Assembly (NCBI RefSeq): GCF_015477605.1
Contig: NZ_JADLQX010000012.1
Coordinates: 155,606 to 219,605 of the forward strand
DNA: 64,000 nucleotides
Direction of reading: 5' to 3'
DNA from: Nocardia amamiensis
Lineage (GTDB): Bacteria; Actinomycetota; Actinomycetes; Mycobacteriales; Mycobacteriaceae
Positions within the stretch are counted from its first letter, which is position 1. Each line of letters starts with the position of its first letter. A model generated the notes under the pieces. It saw nothing but the letters and a program-made list of their open reading frames with translations. It was not told where the DNA came from and did no database searches. The position numbers and the translations under genes were made by a program. Shown here one piece after another: positions 8,861 through 16,974 of this stretch.

Positions 8861-8956
8861 CGAGCGAAGGCTCGCACAGCCGCTCATGCGCAGACGAGCG
8901 AAGGCTCGAGCAGCCGCTATGCGCCGGGCCACGCGCAGTCGAGGCAGCCGCATAGC
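8861..8956. repeat. tandem copies of a dispersed intergenic repeat
   Basis: Two copies of a unit that begins CGAGCGAAGGCTCG and continues with CAGCCGCT and ATGCGC lie at 8861-8891 and 8895-8924. A degenerate third copy (GAGGCAGCCGCAT) follows. The same core recurs near 19056, 54989, 55449 and 55527. The rest of the 8800-9030 spacer shows no gene. Confidence 0.7.
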
Positions 8957-9030
8957 TACAGTGTTGCCGTCCGTGCGTAACGAGGCGCACACGGCAGCGG
9001 GTGTCCCGCGAAGACACAGGAGGGCCGCGT

Positions 9031-12000
9031 TTGTTCGTGTTCGGTGATCGTGTCGTCTGCACCGCCGTCGATCTTGTGCGCGCGGCGCACTGCGAATTCG
9101 CCATGCTGCGCGCCCTCGATACCGAACTGGGCACCCTCCCAGCCGAACCCGGCACCGCCGCACCGGCGCCCGAACACGCACGTGAAATCGATGACGCTCG
9201 GCAACGCCATCTCGCCGACTACCGCGCCCGGTTCCCGGGAGCGGTCGTGGAGATCGACCGCCCGCCGGACAACGTCGGAGACCCGGCCGAACCCAGCGAT
9301 GGAGTGAGCGCATCGGCACCCAGTGATGGAGTGAGCGGTCGCGCATCGGCACGTATCGCGGCCCTGACGGCCGCGCACACCGAAACCGTCGCGGCCCTGC
9401 GCGCGGGCGCGCACGTCGTCCACGGCGCCACCTTCTTCGACGGCCGATTCCATAGCTCCTGTGACTTTCTGGTACGCGCGGAACATCGAGTCCGCTACAC
9501 CGTGCACGGCGCCGCGCGCACGGCGGCGGATCGCGTGGGCGCCGCGCTCGAACTCGCCGCCTGCGCCGCCGCCCTCGACCGTTCGGGCGCGCTGACCGCG
9601 CCTTTCGTCCGGCTGCACCTGGGCGAGGTGAGCATGGCCGAGGCGCTGAGCGAGCTGCTGCCGGTGTATCGGGCGCGCAGGCGCCGGGTGGAGCGCATCG
9701 TGGACGAGAAGCTCGGCGAACTGCTGCCGGTCCAGTGGGGCGACCCCCGCTATCTCGCCTGCGGCCGCTGCCGCACCTGCACCGCCGCCCTGTCGGCCGC
9801 CCGCGATCTGCTGCTCGTCGCCGGAATGGCGTCCCCGATCCGCGCCCGCCTGCGCGAAGCCGGAGTGAGCACCATCGATCGCCTGGCCGCCACCGAGATC
9901 GCGGTGCCGGGTGTGCCGCCGCGTACCGTCGCGGCGCTGCGTCGCCAGGCGGAAATCCAACTGCGGCGCGAAGTTTCGAACGAACCGACGTACGCCCTGA
10001 CCGACCCGGCCGCGCTGGGCGCACTGCCGCCGCCCTCCCCCGGCGACCTCACGCTCACCATCGGGGGCGGCGGACGGATGCCCCGCACGGTCGAGATCGG
10101 CGGCTTGGACAGTGTGCACCTGTCCCTGTGTTGGTCTTCCGGCCCGGATGAGCGGGGCGGCGGCGGGACCGCGGAACGCCGCGCGCTCGAGCAGGTGCTC
10201 GACTCTCTGGCACAGCGGCGGCGGATGTATCCGGACCTGCACATCTATCACTACACCTCGGCGGCGCGCACGGCGCTGCTGCACTGCGCCGGGCAGCACG
10301 GCGTCGGCGAGGAGTTCGTCGACGAGTTGCTCCGCGCGGGCGTCCTGGTCGACCTGTACCCGGTCGTACGCAACGCGATGATCATCGGCGAGCCGTCCTA
10401 TGACCTGAGCACACTGCGGCGAATGTGGCCCGATGCGGAACATTCGAGCGACAATCACACCGTATTCCGGCTGCGCGATTGGCTGCTCGATTGTGCGTCC
10501 GAGCAACGTGATGCCCGGGACAGTGCGTGGAGCACGGTGCCCGTCGCAGGCGAAGCGGAGCCCGCGCCGGCGTCCCGGCAATGGTCACCGCGGGCTGCCG
10601 CGGTGGAATTCGCTGCGGGACCGGAAGGCGCACAGCATCCTGTCGACCATGCCGCCGAGCAGCACCTCGGACCGCAGGCAAGAGCCGGTTCGTGGTGGAC
10701 CGCGACCGTCCCGGGCACGCCGGAACCCGCGCCGGCGCCCCGGCAATCGTCAGCGGGGGCTGGTGCGGCGGAATACGTGGCGGAACCGGGGGATGCACAG
10801 CATCCTGCCGAGCAGCACCTCGCACCGCAGGCAAGGGCCGGTTCGTGGTGGACCGCGGCCGTCCCGGCCGCGCCGGAACCCGCACCACCGCCCCGGCCGT
10901 CGTCTCTGGAGGCTGCCTTGGCGGAATACGCTGCGGGACTGGGTGATTCCCTGCACCCCGCGGCTTTGATGGCCGCCGCACTCGGCTATCACCGGCGCGA
11001 GCGGCAGCCGCTGTGGTGGGCCCATGCCGACCGGCTCAGCCACCCGGTGGACGAATGGCCCGACGCGCCAGGGGTTCTCGTCGCCGACTGGGGCACGGTG
11101 GACACCAAATGGCATCGTCGCCCCGACCTCCCGACCATGCGGCGGTATCTGACGCTGACCGGCCGAATCGGAACCGGCGCTAGCGGCGCGGCGGGGCCGA
11201 GTGTGCTCACCCCCGGCACAACGGTCTACACCTTCTACGACCAGCCGCCGCCCGCGGGCATGGTCACCGCGGTCGGCCACCGGGCTACCGCGACGGCGAC
11301 GGTGCTCGGATGCTCGGTGGACACCGAGTTCGACGACACCGTCCGGCTGGAGGAACTGCTGCCCGAAGGCTGCGAGCCCTACGACGAGCTGCCGACCGCC
11401 ATCGCGCCCGACCTGCCAGCCTGGGACGAAAACGCCGAACTCACGGTCGAACTGGCGGCGCAACAGTTGCTCATGACCCTCCCGGACACGCCGCGGGAAG
11501 CGGTCTTCGACATCCTCGCGCGCCGCCCGCCCCGGCTCCACGGCGGCGTGAGGTTGCCCGAGGTGCACGGCGATCATGCAGCGGCGATCACCGCGGCCGT
11601 GCGCGCGCTCGACCGCTCCTACGTCGCGGTGCAGGGACCGTCGGGAACCGGGAAGACTTCGACCACGGCCCGGGTGCTGGAGCGCCTGGTCACCAAGCAC
11701 AACTGGCGCGTCGGCATCGTCGCGCGGGACCACGCGACCGTGGAGAACCTGCTCGACGCGATCGTGCGGGTCGGCGTGCTGCCGGAGCTGGTCGCCAAGA
11801 AGGACGCGGCGGCGGTCGCCCCGGTGTGGGCGGTGATCGACGCCGCCCGCTATCCGCGTTTCCTGGACAACGCCATCAGTGGCTGCGTGCTCGGCGGCAC
11901 TCCGGCCGATTTCGCGAACGAGGAACTGGTGCCGCGTGAAGCCCTCGATCTGCTCCTGATCGCCGACGCGGGCCGTTTCGCGCTGGCCGACACCGTGGCC

Positions 12001-12738
12001 GTCGCCGCGAGCGCACGCAACCTGCTGCTGCTCGGCGATCCCGTGCCGTCGGCCGTGCGCGGGACCCATCCGGCTCCGGTCGGTGAATCAGTGCTCGGCT
12101 GGCTGGCCCAGGGGCGTCAGACTCTGCCCTCCGAACGCGGCTACTTCCTGGACCGGACCTGGCGGATGCATCCCGCGGTATGCGAACCCGTCTCCCGGCT
12201 GTACTACGACGGACGACTGCGCTCCAATGAAACCGTCACGCTGGCAAGGCGTCTGGACGGCGAGGAGCCCGGCGTGCGCACCGTCCTGGTCGACCACCAC
12301 GGGAGTGCCACCACCTCGCCCGCCGAGGCGCGGGAGGTGGTGCGCCGGGTCCGCGCGCTGCTCGGCATGTCCTGGACGATCGGCGCGACGACGCGCCGGG
12401 TGCACCCGCACGACATCTTCGTGGTCGCGCCATACGCCGCGCAGGTGGGGCGGATCCGGACCATGCTCGCCCGGGCGAAGATCGAGGACGTGCTGGTGGG
12501 CACGCCGGATCGATTCCGTGGCAGGGAAGCGGCGGTGGTGCTGCTTTCGATGACCACATCCAGCCCCGCCGACGCCCCTTACGGCATGCGGTCGCTGTTG
12601 TCCCGGGGGCTGATCCGCGCCGCGCTGTGCCGGGCCATGTGGAAGGCGATCATCATCCGCTCGCCGCTGCTCACCGAGTATCTGCCCGCCACCATGGAAG
12701 AGCTGGCCGACCTGGGCGCGTTCCTGCGGCTGGGCTGA
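9031..12738 (+). CDS. TM0106-type RecB-like nuclease fused to a degenerate SF1 (DNA2/UPF1) helicase
   Basis: 1235 aa. The start is TTG 9031, with AGGAGGG 6 nt upstream, which yields the family N-terminus MFVFGDRVVCTAVDL. Residues 1-500 form the RecB-like/TM0106 region with a CxxCxxC cluster (Cys244, 247, 250) followed by LLLVAGM. Residues about 500-645 are an Ala/Pro/Gln linker of three imperfect 51-56-aa repeats. The C-terminal part carries an intact Walker A (GPSGTGKT from residue 869), but the motif II site reads ADAGR (978-982) where relatives have DEAGQ; motif III reads GDPVP and motif VI RAALCRAM. The helicase may therefore be ATPase-impaired. Likely role is nucleic-acid processing; partners are unknown. 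Confidence 0.8.
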   Translation: MFVFGDRVVCTAVDLVRAAHCEFAMLRALDTELGTLPAEPGTAAPAPEHAREIDDARQRHLADYRARFPGAVVEIDRPPDNVGDPAEPSDGVSASAPSDGVSGRASARIAALTAAHTETVAALRAGAHVVHGATFFDGRFHSSCDFLVRAEHRVRYTVHGAARTAADRVGAALELAACAAALDRSGALTAPFVRLHLGEVSMAEALSELLPVYRARRRRVERIVDEKLGELLPVQWGDPRYLACGRCRTCTAALSAARDLLLVAGMASPIRARLREAGVSTIDRLAATEIAVPGVPPRTVAALRRQAEIQLRREVSNEPTYALTDPAALGALPPPSPGDLTLTIGGGGRMPRTVEIGGLDSVHLSLCWSSGPDERGGGGTAERRALEQVLDSLAQRRRMYPDLHIYHYTSAARTALLHCAGQHGVGEEFVDELLRAGVLVDLYPVVRNAMIIGEPSYDLSTLRRMWPDAEHSSDNHTVFRLRDWLLDCASEQRDARDSAWSTVPVAGEAEPAPASRQWSPRAAAVEFAAGPEGAQHPVDHAAEQHLGPQARAGSWWTATVPGTPEPAPAPRQSSAGAGAAEYVAEPGDAQHPAEQHLAPQARAGSWWTAAVPAAPEPAPPPRPSSLEAALAEYAAGLGDSLHPAALMAAALGYHRRERQPLWWAHADRLSHPVDEWPDAPGVLVADWGTVDTKWHRRPDLPTMRRYLTLTGRIGTGASGAAGPSVLTPGTTVYTFYDQPPPAGMVTAVGHRATATATVLGCSVDTEFDDTVRLEELLPEGCEPYDELPTAIAPDLPAWDENAELTVELAAQQLLMTLPDTPREAVFDILARRPPRLHGGVRLPEVHGDHAAAITAAVRALDRSYVAVQGPSGTGKTSTTARVLERLVTKHNWRVGIVARDHATVENLLDAIVRVGVLPELVAKKDAAAVAPVWAVIDAARYPRFLDNAISGCVLGGTPADFANEELVPREALDLLLIADAGRFALADTVAVAASARNLLLLGDPVPSAVRGTHPAPVGESVLGWLAQGRQTLPSERGYFLDRTWRMHPAVCEPVSRLYYDGRLRSNETVTLARRLDGEEPGVRTVLVDHHGSATTSPAEAREVVRRVRALLGMSWTIGATTRRVHPHDIFVVAPYAAQVGRIRTMLARAKIEDVLVGTPDRFRGREAAVVLLSMTTSSPADAPYGMRSLLSRGLIRAALCRAMWKAIIIRSPLLTEYLPATMEELADLGAFLRLG
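10520..10965 (+). repeat. in-frame 153-nt tandem repeat in the helicase linker
   Basis: Units begin with a SWWTA-VP or SAWSTVP phrase, continue with PEPAP and AAEY segments, and end PQARAG. The first unit is 56 codons, the second exactly 51 codons (153 nt), and the third is partial. The repeats lie between the nuclease-like and helicase parts. Confidence 0.8.
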
Positions 12739-12744
12739 CCGCGG

Positions 12745-13935
12745 TCAGCCGAAGCAGACGCCCTCGCCACGGTAGGTCGGCACGGAGACGCGGGAGCCGT
12801 CGGCGTCGACCAGATGAAGCGTGTCGAACCGCTCGCACAGTTCCCCGGCCTTCGCGTGCCGGAACCACACCCGATCACCGATCCGCAGTTCCGCGGCGCC
12901 CGACAGCGGCGTTTGCACCTCTCCGGCGCCTTCGGTGCCGAGCAGCTTCAATCCGCTGGGCCACACCGGTTTCGGTACTCGGGACGGCCCTGCCGGGCCC
13001 GAGGCGATGTAGCCGCCCGCGAAGACGGTGGCGATCTTCCCCGTGGGCCGCCGCAGTACGGAGGTGGCGAAATACAGTGCGGGCCTGGGGGTGAACGATC
13101 GGTAGTGGTCGAACAGCGTCGGCACGTAGAGGCCCGATCCGGCGGTCACCTCGGTCACGTCCGGGTCGGCGACGCTGACTTCGATGGATCCGGTGCCGCC
13201 GCTGTTGACGATCTCCAGCTTGCCGGTCACCGAGCGGACCGCGTCGAGCACCTTCGCGCGCCGCTTGGCGATCTCCGCCGCCGACGCCCGCTTCACCAGT
13301 CGCACCGCGGCATTCGCGTCGGGCAGCCCGGCGATCTGCGCCTCGTAGGTCATCACGCCCACCACGTCGAAACCGCGGCGCACCGCGTCGCTCGTCAAGG
13401 CGGCCGCTTCCTGTGGCGTCCGAACCGGGGACCGGCGGACACCGAGATGCAGCGGGCCGATGCGCAGCGAGGCGTCCACGTCCAGGCAGACCCGGGGGCG
13501 CACCCGATCGGTGCCGAGAGCGGCACGGATCAGCTCGAGCTGGGCGGCGTCATCGATCATGAGCGTGATCGATCGCAACAGGATGTCGTCGGAGGCCAGT
13601 TCGGACAGCGCGGCGCGGTCCACGGTCGGATAGCCGAGCAGGACGTCGCGCGCCCCGTGGCGCACCAGCCAGATGGCCTCACGCAGGGAATAGGACATGA
13701 TGCCCGCGAAACCGCCCGCGGCGGTGAGGTCCGCACCGAGGACTTCGGCGAGAACGGCGCGGCAGCGCACAGATTTGCTGGCCACCCGCACCGGGACACC
13801 GCCGGCGCGACGCACCAGATCGGCGGCGTTGGCGCGCAGCACGGCCAGGTCGAGGGCGGCCAGCGGTGGGTCCAGTTCGGCGGTGGCCGCGTGCAGCCCC
13901 GCGATCGGCGACGTCTGGGTCACCAGGACACTCAA
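12745..13935 (-). CDS. PLP-dependent fold-III amino acid aldolase/deaminase (alanine racemase N-terminal domain)
   Basis: 396 aa. The N-terminal alanine-racemase-like barrel has the PLP lysine in VASKSVR (about residue 54). The C-terminal D-serine-dehydratase-like beta domain ends with a His and Cys pair in the WFRHAKAGELCERF region, consistent with the zinc site of D-serine dehydratase/D-threonine aldolase relatives. The family cleaves or deaminates beta-hydroxy D-amino acids. The start used is TTG 13935; GTG 13923 is an alternative. It lies 37 nt after the TetR-like gene on the same strand, with an 18-bp palindrome between, so the two are likely co-regulated. Confidence 0.85.
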   Translation of the reverse strand: MSVLVTQTSPIAGLHAATAELDPPLAALDLAVLRANAADLVRRAGGVPVRVASKSVRCRAVLAEVLGADLTAAGGFAGIMSYSLREAIWLVRHGARDVLLGYPTVDRAALSELASDDILLRSITLMIDDAAQLELIRAALGTDRVRPRVCLDVDASLRIGPLHLGVRRSPVRTPQEAAALTSDAVRRGFDVVGVMTYEAQIAGLPDANAAVRLVKRASAAEIAKRRAKVLDAVRSVTGKLEIVNSGGTGSIEVSVADPDVTEVTAGSGLYVPTLFDHYRSFTPRPALYFATSVLRRPTGKIATVFAGGYIASGPAGPSRVPKPVWPSGLKLLGTEGAGEVQTPLSGAAELRIGDRVWFRHAKAGELCERFDTLHLVDADGSRVSVPTYRGEGVCFG

Positions 13936-13942
13936 CCACCAA

Positions 13943-13960
13943 ACTGGTCGATCGTCCAGT
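13943..13960. promoter_or_regulatory. 18-bp near-perfect palindrome, candidate operator
   Basis: ACTGGTCGATCGTCCAGT reads the same on both strands except one base pair per half. It sits between the TetR-like gene and the aldolase gene, 8 nt before the aldolase start. Confidence 0.5.
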
Positions 13961-13972
13961 ATTTCGGAAGAG

Positions 13973-14455
13973 CTAGGCCTCGACGGCTTTGGTGACCAGA
14001 GTGCTGGTCATATCGTCGAGGACCACGAGCATGGTCTCGTCGTTGCAGTCGGCCAGCCAGCGCAAGACGGTGCCCTGTACGAGCGAGACGACAAGCGACG
14101 CGATCGACTCGACCGGCTCCAGCCATTGCGTTTGCGAACGTTCCGCGCACAGCTCCAAAAACGCGGTAACCTCCGCGTCCTTGTCGCGATAGAACGCTGC
14201 CGCGATCGGGTCCGGCAAGCAGCTGTTGCCCGCCTCCCAGTTCGTCCGCAACGCCTGCACGGTCATCTCGTATGACCTGACCTGCTTGATCGGAGTGGCC
14301 TTGACCAGCGGCCAGTACGCGCTGATTCCGGCATGCAGCAGCACGCGCAGTGCGCGGAGGCCCGTGTAGTCGAGTGTTGCCGCCGCCTGTTCGACGGCCT
14401 CGAGAACGGCCGGCCGTAGCCGAATCTCCGTTATTACTTCTCCACCTGCGCTCAA
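13973..14455 (-). CDS. TetR-type effector-domain protein, DNA-binding domain not recognisable
   Basis: 160 aa from TTG 14455, chosen because AGGGAG lies 6 nt upstream; an ATG at 14524 gives a longer frame with no conserved content. The segment AYWPLVKATPIKQVRSYEMT followed by LELCAERSQTQWLEPVESIA and the C-terminal LVVLDDMTSTL helix resembles the ligand-binding half of TetR/AcrR regulators common in Nocardia. The usual 45-50-residue helix-turn-helix is missing: only about 25 residues precede the effector-like part. It may be a truncated regulator or a ligand-sensing protein acting through a partner. Confidence 0.6.
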   Translation of the reverse strand: MSAGGEVITEIRLRPAVLEAVEQAAATLDYTGLRALRVLLHAGISAYWPLVKATPIKQVRSYEMTVQALRTNWEAGNSCLPDPIAAAFYRDKDAEVTAFLELCAERSQTQWLEPVESIASLVVSLVQGTVLRWLADCNDETMLVVLDDMTSTLVTKAVEA

Positions 14456-14771
14456 CGACGACTCCCTCGGCGAAAGAACACTTACGCACCTCGGTCGGCA
14501 CGACTCGCTGAACATGGCGGGCAACTTCTAGAAAACTCCACGCTGCCCGGTCCAACGTTCATCAATGTTAGAGGGTTCTCCGGTTTTAGAAACGGGTTCA
14601 TTGGGTATTTCCGTACTGGAAGAATGTTTTGTTACCCAACCGCGATCGCGATGCAATGGACCCGTGTCGCCCGGAATCCCCGCCATGACGGGCGATCTCG
14701 GACCGTGCCGGTCATCGACAGACCGTAGAAGAGGGTACGGTCCGCGGCCCTAGCATCCCAAGTCTTGTGAT

Positions 14772-14821
14772 GAACCCCACACTGGAACCACCCAAATCGG
14801 TCAGCTTATTGTGTGGGGTTC
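14772..14821. repeat. 11-bp perfect inverted repeat
   Basis: GAACCCCACAC (14772-14782) and its exact reverse complement (14811-14821) are separated by 28 nt. It lies upstream of the phosphatase promoter; no T-tract follows. Candidate operator or transcript hairpin. Confidence 0.6.
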
Positions 14822-14858
14822 GATCCGCGATGGACATCCTTTCGTACCGCGGGGCCGA

Positions 14859-14870
14859 TAGCCTGGATCG
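14859..14870 (+). promoter_or_regulatory. leaderless promoter -10 box for the phosphatase gene
   Basis: TAGCCT at 14859-14864, then 6 nt, then the GTG start at 14871. No Shine-Dalgarno is visible. Confidence 0.6.
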
Positions 14871-15617
14871 GTGACTCTCTCGCCACCCGCCGACCAGTAC
14901 TTCCTCTCCGGCACCTTCAACTTCCGGGATACCGGCGGCCTGCGCACCGATGACGGCGCGAAGGTCCGCCCCGGGGTGCTGCTGCGCTCGGCCCAGCTGA
15001 GCGGGCTCGACGAGGCGGGCCACGCCGCGCTGCGCGAACTGCGCGTCACCGACGTGCACGACCTGCGCGGACACCGCGAGATCGCGCATATCGGGGCCGA
15101 TCGCCTGCCCGCGGACGTCCGGCTGACCGTCACGCCGTTCGATTCCAGAATGGCCGAGGCCCCGCCGCACGAGGCGACCGCGCGGACCGCGTACACGCAC
15201 ATGCTCGAGGTCTACCGGATGTTCCCGGCGTTACCCGAGGCACACGCCGCCATCGCGGCGCTCGCCGAATCCATCCTGCGCGGCGCCGGCGCCGTGCTGG
15301 TGCACTGCGCGGCGGGCAAGGACCGCACCGGCTGGGCCGTCGCGACACTGCTGCGCGCGGTCGGCGTCACCGAAGACGATGTGCGGGCCGATTACCTGGA
15401 GAGCAACGGGGCCGTCCCCGCACTGCGCTCCTTGATGACGTCGAAACTGCTGGGCGGCGAGGAGGTCTCGGTGGACCTGCTCGGCGTGCGCGAGGAATAC
15501 CTGGAGACCGCTACGGTCTCGATGCGGGAGCTGCACGGCGATCTGCGCGGCTATATCAGGGCCGTCGGCCTGACGCCCGAGCTGCTCGCGCGCCTGCGCA
15601 CCCGCATGCTGGAGTGA
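14871..15617 (+). CDS. PtpB-like tyrosine/phosphoinositide phosphatase
   Basis: 248 aa. The P-loop HCAAGKDRTG places the nucleophile at Cys146. The N-terminal FNFRDTGGL(R) segment and GVLLRSAQLSGLD are hallmarks of the M. tuberculosis PtpB (IphP/DSP-like) family, which hydrolyses phosphotyrosine, phosphoserine/threonine and phosphoinositides. The Lys following the P-loop Gly is retained, as in the lipid-phosphatase-like members. No signal peptide is present; the mycobacterial homologue is secreted without one. GTG start supported by a TAGCCT box 6 nt upstream. Ends 7 nt before the convergent synthetase gene. Confidence 0.9.
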   Translation: MTLSPPADQYFLSGTFNFRDTGGLRTDDGAKVRPGVLLRSAQLSGLDEAGHAALRELRVTDVHDLRGHREIAHIGADRLPADVRLTVTPFDSRMAEAPPHEATARTAYTHMLEVYRMFPALPEAHAAIAALAESILRGAGAVLVHCAAGKDRTGWAVATLLRAVGVTEDDVRADYLESNGAVPALRSLMTSKLLGGEEVSVDLLGVREEYLETATVSMRELHGDLRGYIRAVGLTPELLARLRTRMLE

Positions 15618-15624
15618 GTCCGGA

Positions 15625-16881
15625 CTACTCGGCGGGCACCGCTTCCCGGCGCACCAAGCCGTCGGCGTCGATCGTCACTTGGTCGCCGGTGTGGAACCAG
15701 GTTCCGGTGAAACGCGCCGCGGTGGTGGTCGGGTCGTCCCAATAGCGTGGCGTGACGTTCGGCCCGCGGCACAGCAGTTCCCCGTGTCCCGCGGTCGCCT
15801 TCGGGCCCCATAGCGCCAATTCGGTACCGCCGAACGGGAATCCGAGCACGGCGTCCGCGCCCGACGGGTCTGCCGCCTGCTCGGCGTCGTCCACCGCGAG
15901 GCCGATGCCGCTGGTCTCGGTCGCACCCCAGACCGACCACTGCCGAGCGGCCGGGAACACACCACGGAGTTCGGCCGTCAGGTCGAGGAGGGTGGCCGAC
16001 GCCGCGGCGCGTTCGGCACGGTGACCGGCTTTGCTGATCCGCGCGACGCCCTCGGTGCACAGCCCCTCGGCGCGCAGCTCGGCCAGCTCCGGCACCAGGC
16101 CCGCGAAGATCCGCGGGGTCGCGGAGACCATGTCGATGCGTTCCGCCGCGATGGCCTCGGCCATGCCGCAGCTGTCCCGGGCGAGCACGACCGTGCCACC
16201 GACCGCGAAGGTCGGCAAAAGCTGATCGACACAGCCGCTGGCGTGCGCCAACGGCAGCAGCACCAGATTGCGCAGGCCGTCGGTGGGCAGATCCAGCGCG
16301 GCGACCATGGAGCGCACCGCGGAGAGCAGGTTCTCGTTGGTCAGTTCCACGCCCTTGGGCGTGCAGGAGCCGCTCGTGTAACACAGCAGCGCCAGATCAC
16401 TCAGCGACGCACCGTCATCGATGTACGCTGCGCCGTCGGGCAGCTCTGTCTCGCCCCCTGGACGGCCGAGCACGAAATCCGCACGGCTGTCGATGATCAC
16501 CCGCTCGGCCACCGCCTCCGGCAAACCGTCGTGCACCAGCACCGGCACCGCACCGCTGAGCAGGGCGCCGAGGAAGGCTTGCACCCAGCGCGCACCCGAG
16601 GGCAGGTAGATGGCGACCCGATCGCCGTAGCCGATCCCGTGCTCCTGCAAACCGCCGGCGATCCGGGACGCGGCGTGCCACAGCTCCCGATAGGTCAGGC
16701 GCGGGCCGCCGACCTCCACCACCGCCTCACGGGTGGAAAACGCGTGCACCTGCAGATCCAGTAGCTCGGTCAGCGCTGGTGTGAGGTTTCCGTAGCGCAG
16801 TACGCCGTCGGCGCCTCGGGCTAGCGGGTTATCCCAGACATGCGGGCCGGTCAGGGGGTATTCGACGAGAAACTGCGACAT
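15625..16881 (-). CDS. AMP-forming acyl-CoA synthetase lacking its C-terminal domain
   Basis: 418 aa, compared with about 500-550 for the family. The N-terminal adenylation domain is complete: P-loop-like LLCYTSGSCTPKGVEL, the WGATETSG motif, and the hinge TWFHTGD with the following DADGL. The protein stops about ten residues after the hinge, so the mobile C-terminal domain with the catalytic lysine (GRKK-type motif) is absent. It could adenylate poorly or not at all, or serve as a partner. The stop abuts the phosphatase gene end, suggesting a deletion. GGAGG lies just upstream of the ATG. Preceded 93 nt upstream by a crotonase gene on the same strand. Confidence 0.8.
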   Translation of the reverse strand: MSQFLVEYPLTGPHVWDNPLARGADGVLRYGNLTPALTELLDLQVHAFSTREAVVEVGGPRLTYRELWHAASRIAGGLQEHGIGYGDRVAIYLPSGARWVQAFLGALLSGAVPVLVHDGLPEAVAERVIIDSRADFVLGRPGGETELPDGAAYIDDGASLSDLALLCYTSGSCTPKGVELTNENLLSAVRSMVAALDLPTDGLRNLVLLPLAHASGCVDQLLPTFAVGGTVVLARDSCGMAEAIAAERIDMVSATPRIFAGLVPELAELRAEGLCTEGVARISKAGHRAERAAASATLLDLTAELRGVFPAARQWSVWGATETSGIGLAVDDAEQAADPSGADAVLGFPFGGTELALWGPKATAGHGELLCRGPNVTPRYWDDPTTTAARFTGTWFHTGDQVTIDADGLVRREAVPAE

Positions 16882-16910
16882 TCGTCCTCCGCGTGCCTCG
16901 AGTGAGCAGG

Positions 16911-16924
16911 CACCTGCGACTATA
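16911..16924 (-). promoter_or_regulatory. candidate -10 box upstream of the acyl-CoA synthetase gene
   Basis: On the minus strand TATAGT (16924-16919) lies about 37 nt before the ATG at 16881, predicting a short leader that contains the GGAGG ribosome-binding site. A -35 with good spacing is not obvious. Confidence 0.4.
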
Positions 16925-16974
16925 TGACTCGGGTCACAATCTCGCTGGGATAGGCGACGAACGTGTCCGACCTG

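Larger units (their letters stand above)
14456..14870. other. AT-richer intergenic region with an inverted repeat, no gene seen
   Basis: This 415-nt stretch separates divergent genes. Positions 14555-14650 are clearly AT-richer than the surroundings and hold short complementary segments (GGGTA/TACCC). A 62-codon open frame on the plus strand has no features of a gene. An 11-bp inverted repeat lies at 14772-14821. It may be transferred or decayed DNA or a complex regulatory region. Confidence 0.5.

Noticed and set aside
9219..9431. CRISPR-like regularity in GC-rich repeats (also at 63012 and 58408)
   Set aside because: Units are contiguous or differ in spacing, with no unique spacers and no cas genes in the window.
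14565..14753. 62-codon plus-strand frame in the AT-rich region
   Set aside because: No ribosome-binding site and no family resemblance.
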